This document shows, one piece after another, positions 15,001-25,574 of a stretch of 64,000 bases of DNA. Each line of letters begins with the position of its first letter. Within the stretch, counting starts at the first letter, position 1. The translations under genes and the position numbers were made by a program. The notes under the pieces are model-generated. The model saw only the letters and a program-made list of their open reading frames with translations. It was not told the DNA's origin and did not search any database. This stretch comes from Dromaius novaehollandiae (taxonomy: Eukaryota; Chordata; Aves; Casuariiformes; Dromaiidae), in the NCBI RefSeq assembly GCF_036370855.1, contig NC_088102.1, forward strand, positions 65,853,601-65,917,600, read 5' to 3'.

Positions 15001-17123
15001 TGAACTCATAAAGGGAAAAGATTGTTTGCTGATGAGTCTAACAATACAGGAAATAAGTTTCTGGGTAAACAGAGGAAGTAAACTTTGAGAGAGTACATTT
15101 ACAGAGAGAAAAGTAGATAAATAGCATTTATCTTTCATGGATGGCAGCTATCTCTTTACAAAAAGGTGATTTCTTTGCATTAAGCATAAATTACTTGGAA
15201 AGGGTTCTGAGATGTGCTTGTTCAAAAATAAGTAAAAGTTCAGTTAGTTTTCAATGCAATTACTTGCATCCTGATCCTGCTGTGACCTCCATAGAGCCCT
15301 GTTCTCATCAACAGGACAGTGTTGATAAAGATGGTTCCCTTTGCAGTGAGCTCATTGCTCAATATCCTTTGCTCATGGCAACTAATTCACTTTGTGCTTA
15401 CACCTAGAAAACTAAGGAAGCAAGTTTAGCAAAACATAAATGTAGTTTTTGGAGAGTATAAGCTGATTATTTTGAGTTCCTGCAATACTTTTTTTTTAAG
15501 TGGTTCTCTGCAAATTTAAAACATCAATTTATTTGTATTTTCCTGGACAAACACAACCAGGATTTATTGAATTGTTCCTCACTGAAAGTTCCTTTTCATG
15601 TATTAAACAATTGTGACTCAGATGCTCCTTAATCTGTAAATTATGGTCTACTTTTCCCTTTGCGCACATTCGGGGGATAGTTTTTTAAAAAGACAGGCTG
15701 TCAGTAATTCACTGTGATGCTAATGCAGTTAACGCATGTTTTACATTGCAGGCAGCAAAACTGGCAAAGATGAAGATTCCACCACACGAAATGTTTAAAT
15801 TGGAACATGACAAATATTCCGTGTTTGATGAAAACGTAAGAATCGGAGACTTTTTTAGATGGGGAGGGCTTTTCCTTCTGCAGTTGTACATATTCACTTG
15901 TATGTGTACATAGCTGATCCTGATCCAAACCTCTAGAGCAGTGCTATTAACATGGGGGAAGGAGGGAAGGAGAGAAAGAGAAGATATTTTCTTGCATTAG
16001 GGAGCAAAGTTATCTAACTGTTAGCCATCATTTCAGGGATACTTTCATTTTACGTTGGTCTCCTTTGGCCATCCTAGTACAGAGCAAGAATTCCCTTCAG
16101 GTATTGTGGGTAGGAACCTGCATGATATTCTTCACAGATTTATTAAAATAGCTTGTTGCAGGGCAAAGAATGCAGATGTACAAACTTCCCGACTCTGCCA
16201 GAAGTGATGGAAACAGCCATGTTTTTCAGAGATACTCTGTGCTTCTGTTTTAGGTCTACCCTTTGTTTTACTCTCCCCTGGCAAAGGCTCTCTGAGGGAG
16301 CTGTACTGATAACTTTGCTCAGATTGCTCCCCTTTAGAATTAAAGGTGTTACTTGGAAAACATAAAGCACTGTTTCTTCAGGGCTTGATTGGGGACATTG
16401 CTCCTATTTCTTCCTGTCTTCTTCAGCTGTGCAAATTCAGGCCCTAGGTACAAGTAAGAATGGTGTGATACAGAGAATGTAAATATTGGAAAAAAAAGCA
16501 TACGAGCAAGGAGAAGATCCACAAAAATCTGTCATAATAGTTTCTCCATTCAGAATACAAGCCTCTTACTGCTTTTGCTTAAAGCCTTGGATTTAATGTT
16601 AGTGTGATTAAAAGTGGTCTTTTAAGCATGTATTTAGGGGTTAAGTATTAGTCAGAATCTCTCTTAACTATAACTATATAGGAGTTAGTTGTGTAAGCCT
16701 CCTCTCTTCAGTAGAGATAGCCAGGACAGAAATAAATGCACACTTTGCCCCTTCATTAATTAGGGAGGGAGCATAGACAAGTAGTCAAAGGTAGTTGTCT
16801 CACTTCTAGGTGGCTAGAATTAGCAAAGATGCATCCCACCTTGATAGTTTGTCATTAATTATGATATTATTCCCCTGTCTTATTAAAACATGATTCACTT
16901 GGAAAGAACACAATTCCATGAGGAGCAAAAGCAGTCAAAGTATCTGGAAGCCCATTTATCTTAAATACTCTTATTTTTAATTTTCCAGGGATTTCCTACC
17001 CATGATACAGAAGGCAAAGAACTCAGCAAAGGACAAATTAAGAAGCTGAAGAAACTTTATGAAACCCAAGAAAAGCTATACAAGGAGTATCTACAAATGG
17101 TTCAGAATGGAAGTGCAAATTGA
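81..17123 (+). CDS. CARS1: Cysteinyl-tRNA synthetase, cytosolic (3' part of gene, 13 coding exons)
   Basis: Class I aminoacyl-tRNA synthetase that charges tRNA-Cys in the cytosol. Coding exons read from GT-AG borders: 81-193, 750-878, 1102-1231, 1554-1657, 2684-2781, 4279-4468, 4968-5036, 8022-8103, 12583-12663, 13031-13098, 14461-14520, 15752-15835 and 16989-17123. They join in one frame to 446 codons plus a split Gly codon at the left edge. The N-terminal half, including the HIGH motif, lies left of the window. Visible landmarks are GWHIECSAM and [11 protein letters not shown], which carry the Cys, His and Glu zinc ligands known from E. coli CysRS; KMSKS at 1171-1185; the anticodon-binding helical region (from about 1554); and a lysine/glutamate-rich eukaryotic C-terminal extension (13031-14520) ending in [11 protein letters not shown]. 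The order and sequence match vertebrate CARS1 closely (human is about 748 residues). No frameshift or premature stop is seen. Confidence 0.97.
750..878 (+). CDS. CARS1: CARS1 exon with zinc-binding motifs
   Basis: This 129-base, phase-0 exon runs from GRPGWHIEC to NELAQSE. The Cys in HIECSAM and the His and Glu in [10 protein letters not shown] correspond to three of the four zinc ligands of bacterial CysRS, where zinc selects cysteine through its thiol. The acceptor is AAACAG and the donor is GTGAAT. All the ligands are intact. Confidence 0.95.
1102..1231 (+). CDS. CARS1: CARS1 exon with the KMSKS catalytic loop
   Basis: The exon reads [20 protein letters not shown], then [12 protein letters not shown] and [16 protein letters not shown] is the second class I signature and stabilises the adenylation transition state. 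The acceptor follows a pyrimidine-rich stretch ending TGCAG and the donor is GTAAAA. The exon ends in phase 1. Confidence 0.95.
5037..8021 (+). other. CARS1 intron, 3 kb, with an antisense open frame
   Basis: The intron runs between the exon ending SQHIN and the exon starting [10 protein letters not shown]. An earlier apparent acceptor-like TACAG at 8030-8034 is inside the coding exon; using it would break the frame, so the acceptor TTCCAG ending at 8021 is chosen. The intron has a 105-codon open frame on the minus strand at 7452-7769, discussed in the findings. Confidence 0.6.
8104..12582 (+). other. CARS1 intron, 4.5 kb, no gene recognised
   Basis: This is the largest CARS1 intron in the window. 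It is AT-rich and non-coding apart from chance open frames. It contains a perfect 15-bp inverted repeat at 9007-9039, listed separately. I saw no clear transposon ends, tRNA or snoRNA. Confidence 0.6.
9007..9039. repeat. Perfect 15-bp inverted repeat with 3-base loop
   Basis: The left arm at 9007-9021 (TTTTAAGGTAAACTT) is the exact reverse complement of the right arm at 9025-9039. Only CTA separates them. The next flanking bases (G and G) do not pair, so the symmetry ends sharply. It lies within a CARS1 intron. Confidence 0.85.
16989..17123 (+). CDS. CARS1: CARS1 terminal coding exon
   Basis: This exon begins [16 protein letters not shown] and ends [11 protein letters not shown] followed by TGA at 17121-17123. 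It encodes the lysine-rich eukaryote-specific tail, which in human ends in a very similar way. The acceptor TTTTCCAG lies at 16981-16988. Confidence 0.95.
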   Translation, partial: GFPTHDTEGKELSKGQIKKLKKLYETQEKLYKEYLQMVQNGSAN

Positions 17124-17300
17124 CAACAACAGGACTTTTTTTTAAAAGGCGAGTGCTGGGTCACCATAGTGAAAGAGAGCATGTACTGATGCTCATCTCT
17201 CTGTTTACACTTTCTATTATGTGCAAAGTAAAAATCCTGTTTACATGGATTAGTAATGTCATCTGGAAAGTAAATAAAAATCCATTCTTAAAAAAAAGCC
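17124..17300 (+). other. CARS1: CARS1 3'UTR with poly(A) signal
   Basis: Sequence after the TGA carries a canonical AATAAA at 17273-17278, which predicts cleavage near 17290-17300 and a short 3'UTR of about 170 bases. The end coordinate is an estimate. A further AATAAA-like site near 18080 could give a longer form. Confidence 0.7.
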
Positions 17301-20300
17301 AACCTCTAATAAGTTTCTTTGCAACAACAGTGGCAGATTGAATGGTTGCCAGTTCTATTTGGGAAGATGCTGCTCAGTCAGCAAATCCACACAAGGTTTC
17401 TTGTTGAGTATAACTATCCAGGCTTCGGTTAATTTGTCCTGCATACCGATCTCTATCTATCTAATACCCAATGTAGCTTGCGCTCTGGAATATGTCACAG
17501 TAAGCAAAACTTACTACTAAATGGAAGCTGAATAATTTGTCCCACAGTAAGACTAGTAAGTATTTTCCAGATGATTTTAATATCGTTATGTAAGCAGGAA
17601 AAAATGAGTAGTTCCACTATGATACTCTAGCTGCTGTTGTTAAAAACTCTCGTGTATAACCAGGACATGCTACATAATAGAAGGAAACAGTCCCTTCCAT
17701 AGGTCTAGACTACAGAAGTCCAGACTTACTTGCAGAAGGGGACAGATCATCATCATCTTGCTCAACTTACAGTTGCAGTCAAGCGGGTAGCTACAAGGAA
17801 GATGTACCTGCGTTGAACAAACAGGTGGGGAAAACATGAGGAGCTATGGGCAGAGGATGCGTTCTTGGAGCTGTTGCCTCAGGGAGTAAAAGCACTGCCC
17901 AAAGACAGAGGACAGTACCCAATTATCTATTCAGATGCAAGGGGAAGTAACAGAGGGTTGCTAACTGAGATACAGTTTGTAGATTGGCTTGCAACTAGGA
18001 AGTATGACCATATGTCACTCATTAGTCGAGACTGATTTTGACATGACAGTTTAACCAAGGACAGCTCTGTGTTGCTTAATAATAAATTTCACTGGCAGTA
18101 CCTACTACCCTTTAGTTATGAAATCGTACAAAATATCTCACCCACTTCACAACTGCGTAACAGCTAAGTACCCAACATGCAAAATGATATTCATCGCATA
18201 TTCTTAAGCCTCAAGATGACTCACAAAAGGTCAAATGGTGAGTCATTGTAAGAACTGTGGTACCTCTGTTCTCACAACTCTTAGGTTCATGCTTATAACC
18301 ATTAGGCTATGTTCCTTTCCCTAATTAAGAATTATAAACATTTTTGCTTTCAGTTTATCTTAATATATGTCGTCTTAAGTATCAAGATGTACAGATTTGG
18401 AGAAACAGAAAGGCCTAATAATTTTTTGTCTAGTTTCCTAGAATTTGCCTTTGAAAATATGTAATGGTGAGGTCAGAAAAGCACATGCATCTTGTACACT
18501 GAATATAAAATCTGCAGTAAAGTGTAAGTGCATGTGACCTTTGAGTAGTAGAAAGAAAACAGAGCTTATTTCACAACCATCTTTGTAAAGTGTATTTTAC
18601 AGAACTTTTCTTCTTGCCATTACTAAAATGATCAAAAACATTTAATTTTTGCATTCAATATTTGATGTATTCTGCTGATTTCTGATTAATTGTATAAGCA
18701 CTTCTTTAAACAGTACAATGGTAGTTAAAAAGCCAGCCACAACTAAGTGGGCAACTTCTCCATCCATTTGGTCTATGAACCTAAGAGGATTAGTTGCATT
18801 TGTGCACCATTCTGGATTCTAACTCCTTGCATATTATCAGCTCATTGCTTGTGAACGTTCTCTGTATTTGTTATAGGTAACGTGTTGGTCTCTGCACTGC
18901 CCTGTATTCTTTTTTATTTCATGCCTAACATTTAATCTCTCCTCAAGCACAGATCCTATGTTGTTTCCCCAAGATGCACGTGCACTCAGGATATCCATGA
19001 AGGTATGGGATGTGCCTAGGCAGATCTAGTTACAGGATGCTGCTTCTCGGCCAGATGAGTTATCCCACTGGAGACTCCCTGCTGTCCTAGCTAGATTCCA
19101 GAGCTGGTTCTGCAAACTAGGACAGTAGGAGTGCTAAACCTGAATCATCTCTATCCTCAGCATAGACTTCACTGAGGTTAACTACCTTCCTGAACATGAA
19201 CTACTTTTGAAATTGCTACTTAACTTGAAGTAGTGACAGTAATTTCCTTACAGAAATTCCTTTTCGGTGAGCTGAGTTAGCACCTGCTTACCAAAAATGC
19301 AGCTGAACCTAGTTAGCACATAACTATGAGGAAGATGACCCTGTTAATCCATTGGTCTCCTGGATTCTAATTTCCTTACAACATCTCTCTGATATTGTCT
19401 TGTGGTATGTCTTTTTCTCCTCCTGCTATGTTCCTCGGGGAACCTCACCCACCCAGTGGTTTATCTACTACATCAGTTTAGAGGAATTTGAAAAAATGTC
19501 TTTTTTTTTTTCCCTTCCCAACTGCTTCCTTTTGTTTCTGGGATAACTTTCCTTGCATATGTCTTATGAGCATTTCAAACTCGCAGTCTCCACAGCTTAT
19601 CCTGTGGTCTTTGCTTCTGTATGCTTCCTAAAGACACACTGCTTTCTTCCTTGATACCTGTAACTCCACAGTTAGTCATGTCCCCCAAGCTCAGATAAAG
19701 TCTCTGTCATATTTACTCTCCCATTAAGGTCATATTCTACCTGCAGTATTATTTAGCTCAGGCTTTCCTTCTGTGTGTTTCATAGGCTCACAGTTTGATT
19801 GTTTTGAACTAAGATGATTTGAAAGAATCCTTATCTGACACATCAGTGCCACTAAAGTCATCTCTCTGTTCTGCTACAGTACACACTGTATTTCCCTGTC
19901 TTCGAATTGTTTTTGCACACAATCATGTTTCTTGAATTCACTGGGATTCTCTTCATAGATTTCGAAAGGATTAGAGCCTTTGAAATCCTCTCCTTTTCAG
20001 ACCTATCTTCAGTGTTGTGTGATCTCTGTTCCTCCACATTGCTACTTACTCTCCTCTGCTTTTTAGTGTTTTGCCATTCTGTTCTCTCCTTTTTGAAGTT
20101 GCCTCCTTCAAGAAAGCTTCTCACTTGACTCCTTCAGCAATAAAGCTCTCACAGCTGCCCATACTTGAACTGTTCTTTCCATACTTGAATGTTCTGCTAT
20201 TTATGAATTTCTCTTCCTCCATGTCTGTTGTCCTTGGAAGACAGCATTAGGAGCAAGGAAAATGTCTGCTTCATGAAGCATCTGTGAGTCAACAGGCCTA

Positions 20301-20948
20301 AGCATTGTCTACTAAAAAATTTAAGTGCACGCAAATTGCTCACTCCAGTAAAGGGGCTGCTAAAATGGCTCACCTTGATACATAGACAAACAGGAAATTA
20401 CTTCATTCTCCCCAAACAAAATGAGACTTTTGCCCAAGTATGGAGTTCCTTTTTCCAAAAGCAGCAAGTGAATCAGAAAACAATGACCTTGGCAAAGAAT
20501 CAGAAAAACAGATTATGTCTCGTGGAGTTTGTATCAAAACACAAGCTCCAGAACTACTTCAGATCAGTTATTATGATTCTCTCAGCAGCCACGGTTTAGC
20601 AGAAAATAGCACGCACAATGTCCTGGCAAAGGAAAGCTTGTTAGCAAGCAAAAGAATATTGCAAACAGTTTAGATGCACACTGTTTAAGCAAACTTTCTG
20701 GAAGTAGGTGCGTCAACTGATCTATGCAATCATTGAAATGCACAGCACAGTGCCTCCTTCCTGGCAATCCATCAAGGTGTCACTTAAGTGAATTCCACTG
20801 CACTGGCTTAGTGAGAGTGACTTGGCAGCCAGAAAAACAAAGTGCAACAGCAGCAGTCTGCATTCAGTGTCTTAGTCCACTGTCTCAGCAAAGAAAAGGG
20901 AAAGGACAGGCTCTACTGTATTCTAAAATTTTTGATTAGATAGTTAAT

Positions 20949-20949
20949 A

Positions 20950-20991
<42 letters not shown>

Positions 20992-21002
20992 CACACACAC
21001 AT
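20949..21002. repeat. Compound (TG)n(TA)n(CA)n microsatellite
   Basis: A run of GT dinucleotides passes into AT dinucleotides and then AC dinucleotides. The whole block is therefore a near-perfect inverted repeat able to form a hairpin, and alternating purine-pyrimidine throughout. It lies in the intergenic DNA between CARS1 and NAP1L4. Confidence 0.9.
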
Positions 21003-21229
21003 ACTGAAGGAATTGTGTGTGGAATATGATTTTTTTAAGCTTTAAGAAAATAATAATCCCACAGCAGTGAAGTCTTGGAATTTTTTTAATGTTTTCTGGA
21101 ACATACATGCACAGCTTGTTTTGGTCTGTACAAAGTGAAGCTTTCTATTTTCCCCACACAGTTTTCTGGTTCTCTCTAAGATTCTTTTCATGATTACTGT
21201 AATTTTTCTCACTAATAATTAAATAGCCA

Positions 21230-21282
21230 CTTTTTTTTCTTTCTTTCTTTCTTTCTTTCTTTTCTTTTTTTTTTTTTTTTTG
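21230..21282. repeat. TTTC microsatellite and T tract
   Basis: A stretch of T is followed by about six TTTC units and then a long T run. It is a simple-sequence polypyrimidine tract; the lysine-rich open frame on the opposite strand is its by-product. Confidence 0.85.
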
Positions 21283-24200
21283 AGCTGATAAACCATCTTT
21301 TTTTAAGCTGCCATCTTTTGAGATGTGCAAATATTACCATCCTTTCCCGGGTGATTTCTGTCATTCAGCTGGGCATCAACAACTGATTTTGAGTGCTCAA
21401 CTCAAAGTCCTGTTAAATAAATCTGATCTCCGGATAGGGAAGAAACTTCCATGTTTTATGATCATGCAGATATAAACTTACATGTCCCAACACTGAGGCC
21501 TCCTCAGCCTAATAGGTCACTTCTGGAAAGGTATCTTGCCTTAACCTCTAAAAACAATCAATGTTTGTGACAAGTGAGCCTATGATAATAAACAGCTTGA
21601 ATTAAGGGGAAGTTGCAAAGCTGGTATCTCAAACAATCTCTCCTCTCCCCCTCCCCAAAACTCCTGCCTGCTTTATCCAGATCTTAAATGTATTTTACAG
21701 TTACTGATTTTTTTTTTGGAGGGGGGGTAGGGCGAGGAGAGGGAGTGATACTAATGTTTGACTAGAGGACTGCAACCTCAGTATTCTTTGAAGTTACTTT
21801 GAAGTTATTATTAATGTTACTTAGTTAACTGGAAGTGGGAACAATCATGGTTTTTCCATGAGTCATTTTGTAAGAATAATTTTTTAAAAAGTTTCTCATG
21901 GCTGTGCATTAAAAGCATATAGTACCTTCCTCCTCAATATATATTTAGTAATACTTACCAGTATCTCCATGTTGTGATTATGTACCTACACTGGAATAAG
22001 CTTAAGGTAACACAGTGCTTTATTTGACACCTGTTTTCCATATCAGAAACTAATTAACACAGCTGTGTATGTTCTCTCTCTGAAGTCCAGAAAACCAAAC
22101 CTCTCTTTGGGCTTCTTTTGTTGATGCTGGAAGTCTATTAAAAAATCAAATGCATTATTGCTGAGGGCATCAGTGTTTTGTAGGTAAACATTTATTTTAT
22201 GGTGGTACCAGTGACCTGCTGATTATAGATTGCTACATCATCATCAGCCTAAACCTTTCAACAAGATACAAATGTAAAAATTGTTGCTGCAATAACCAAA
22301 TTTTGCTGCCGTATTTAATATTGCTCAGACAGAAGTCAGACACCAATAGTGCAGAACTGCGTATTGTCAAGATAATTTGAAACATTATCCCACAAGGATC
22401 TTTCCTGTCCTCCTCAAAAACTGCTTCCTACCAGTATAGTGTATAGGAACAAAGTAATCTCAAATATGTATGCACTAACACTACCATGCACCTCTGAACG
22501 CTGAGGATTGTGCAAATCTGGGTTTTGTCAGGAGGAAGTACTTGGCTAACTTAGTAAACCTGTCAGGGCTTACCTTGTTTGTAACCTTGAGGGGACAGAT
22601 ACTGGATAGAAGTTAACATATGAAGAAAGACTGACTATCAGAGAATTCATTCAGACGCAGCAAGGCAAGGTAAAATGTGTGGTGTTTCTGATTTTAATTG
22701 CATCCTTTCTGTGAAGTGCTGAAGGCCAAACTTGGAAGCAGCAAATATTATTTCTGTGTTTTGCTCTGCATGCCTTTTAGCTTTTCGAGAGCTGTGAATA
22801 CTGCTGCACCATGAGAACAAGTTCCTCCATCAAGCTTCCAAACACACTACTCTATCACTCAGTATGTTTGGATACTGGTAGAAAAATCTGTGAATATCTG
22901 ATCCGGTCTTACTACCACCAGTCTTCATTCTTTACAGAGACATTTAAACCAAGTCCCTAATTACATTTAAGATATTCTCTTTGATCTCTTTTTCCTAATG
23001 TTTATATTTGCTTCCCAGCTTTCTGGGAACACACAGATGCATTTTAAATGTGCCAACCAGCAAATCTCTGCCACGTATAATACATACCTTTGGCTTCTTT
23101 CTCTGCATTTTAAGCTATGCTTAAACACTTTAAGGTGGTGGTGCTTGTTCAAACAACTTTAGCTTCCTCTTTAATTACACAATTTCTGCCACACAGATGT
23201 GGAAAGGAACTTTTATTCCTCCTGGTGATTTCACAGAGCACTTCCTATACAGGACACTACCACATACATATTACTTAACATATCTCCTGACATTGAACAA
23301 ATTAGTTAAGAAGTACAGAAGCTATTTAGTACGAAGACTCCAGTTAGCAATGATCAAAGCACTTCTTGTCCAAAAAGAGTCACAGACAAATTAAATCTTA
23401 TCTCTCAGAATGGGTTGTGAATGTCTGGCATCTCATTCAGTGAAACCGGTTTCCATTAATGCCCACCTAAGGGCAGAACACCCAGCTGTTTTAATGCCAG
23501 TTACAGATCTCAGCCTCAGCTTTCTCTCTAAAAACAGGTGTGTCTAGTATATCTGTTCTGCAGCTCTGCCATAATCCCTTCTGTTTCTGTTTTGGTTCCC
23601 CAAGCTCTCCTGTATACTAGCCTGGATGTTTAAATCAAGCCAGGGTGATTCAGCAAATATCTTTTTGCAGCTCTCTGCAGGGTAGGAGCACCTGACAGCA
23701 AGATGACTCCACAGATTGTGCCTCAGTCACAGTCCTAAAGTCTAGTATGGTCCTGCAGGAGGTTAGACAAGAGTCAGCAAAAATCCCTCATTGATCACGG
23801 AGGATTTATGTCTTTGGAGAAGGGCACTAAAAATCCCGTGGATTCGAAGTAGTTTAAATGTATTTTACTTCAACATGTATCAATGAATGAAGAGAAAAAA
23901 TACTTCCAGCACTCTGGCCTGTTTCAAGGCTTGATAGTTGGTCCAGAAGAAAGCAAATCTATTTCTACAAGATCATCTGAAATATAACTTATTTCAGGGT
24001 TTGCAGCATTTACGAGAATAACTGCATTAACAAGCACTAGCACAGAGGCTGCAGTATTGCAACTAATAATCTGAACAGGACTGCAGTGTGTTCCTGCACT
24101 AGCAGGAATGAGCAGCTACATCACATACTCAAGCAAAGCTTCCTAAATCTTCATACAGAACAGTATCTGACTCCAAGCTTCTTTTAGGGAGTAAGGCAGA

Positions 24201-25129
24201 AAGAGCTTTTAACAAATAGAGATTAGCAAACAAACAAAACCAACCCTAAAAGAATACTTGACAGCTATGAATCAGCAGCAAGAACAAAAACTTCAAGTAT
24301 GAATACCTTCGGATAAATCTTCCTTTCAGAGTTCATTATAGTCTTTTATGGAAGAATGAGAATTAACCATAACTTAACCACCATGAATGGATTTGTGCCA
24401 AAATAAAGGTAATGAAAGTAAGAAGAGGCTGTTAACTTCTTGATGTTAGAAAAAGGATTGGTTTGGATAGGCAAGGAAAAAGAGGTGGGAGCAAATGTTA
24501 GACCTGCCACTGAGCATGTCCTTGAGCTGGCCAAATCTGCTTGTTTGTGCTACTGACTCCAAAATTCCTGCAATTCTTTAGCTGTTTGGGTGTTATTTCA
24601 TAATTACTTTTTTCTTTAATTATAGTATTGGTACCTACTTTTAAATGATGATGAATAAATTATTCCTATTAAATTCCTGCAATAACAGAATTAATCCAAT
24701 GTTAATGTAGTGATTAGTTGTTAATTATCAGTCCCATATTTTCAATGTTTTATCAGTGAAACAATTGTGACACTAAACCCGGGAAATTAATTACCGAAAT
24801 CCATGACTATATTAGCAGACCTGTAGAATTTTTTTTTTTAGAATAAGGAATCTACTGATACAATAAAGAGTTAATGTTTTCCTATCGAGTGAAGGGATTA
24901 TTCATATAAACTTCAAGTGGTCCAAATGCTAAAATTGCAGTGTCCCTAATACCATATTACACGGCATCTGTTGCTCACAGATCCCCATGCAAACACAACC
25001 CTTTTTTTTTTCTCCTCTCTTTCTCAGAAGAGGGAATTACACCCATACGTAGACCAGGAAACAAGGCCGGAAAAATTAACGTTTTTAAACGGGTGCCCAA
25101 TCCGAAGCCCCAGAAAGGGCCTGTTTTTC

Positions 25130-25574
25130 TCACAGGAAACGCCGCGGCCGTTACGAAACGCCACCCTCCCTCCCACCGCCATTTTGCCCCGCCCCCGCTC
25201 CCCCCTCCGCAGTCTCTGTCCCTTTAAGGACACGAGCCACCCTGTTCCGCCCCCCCGCGTGTCACGCGCTCTCCCCGCGCGCCACCAGCCCCGCGCGCAC
25301 ATCCCCCCCAGCGCGCTCCCGCGGCGCGCGGCCGCGCTCGCCCTCTGATTGGCTGAGAACCCCGCCGTCGGATAGTCAACATGGCCCGCGTGCGGTGCAG
25401 CGGCCATGGCTGCGCCAGAGCCAATCAGCGGCGCCTTTGCTGAGAGAGGCGGCCGCGCTGCGGCCAATGAGAGGGCGCTTTCTTGGCGGCGGCGCAGCCC
25501 GAGTGCGCCTGAGAGGAGCCTGGAGGCTGGCGCTGCTGCCTCTGCGGGCGTGAGGGGACGCGAGGCGCGGGCAG
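25130..25574 (+). promoter_or_regulatory. NAP1L4: NAP1L4 CpG-island promoter
   Basis: An abrupt CpG-rich block begins near 25130 and continues to about 26000. It contains an inverted CCAAT box (ATTGG at 25348-25352) and direct CCAAT boxes at 25421-25425 and 25464-25468, plus two ATGGC-centred YY1-like sites near 25379-25410. No TATA box is evident. CCAAT spacing suggests initiation around 25490-25550. This is a typical housekeeping promoter. Divergent transcription toward CARS1 is possible but not shown by the sequence. Confidence 0.75.
25500..25574 (+). other. NAP1L4: NAP1L4 non-coding exon 1 (5' end approximate)
   Basis: A strong donor (GCAG before GTGAGG) ends the exon at 25574. It is the only good donor immediately downstream of the CCAAT boxes, and the first ATG of the protein lies about 4 kb further on. 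The start is inferred from promoter elements and could differ by tens of bases. Confidence 0.55.

Larger units (their letters stand above)
17300..25130. other. Intergenic region between CARS1 and NAP1L4
   Basis: About 7.8 kb of AT-rich DNA with no gene I can support. Open frames are short and show no recognisable protein. It holds the symmetric TG/TA/CA microsatellite near 20950, a TTTC-type pyrimidine tract near 21230-21281, and a T-rich/C-rich stretch at about 19350-20130. Regulatory elements are possible but none is evident by eye. Confidence 0.6.

Noticed and set aside
25406-25574. Upstream ATG (MAAPEPISG...) as an alternative NAP1L4 start or upstream ORF
   Set aside because: It lies among the CCAAT boxes, probably upstream of the transcription start. 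Spliced to exon 2 it would be out of frame with NAP1L4 and stop just after the true ATG. It would matter only if a start site upstream of 25406 were shown.
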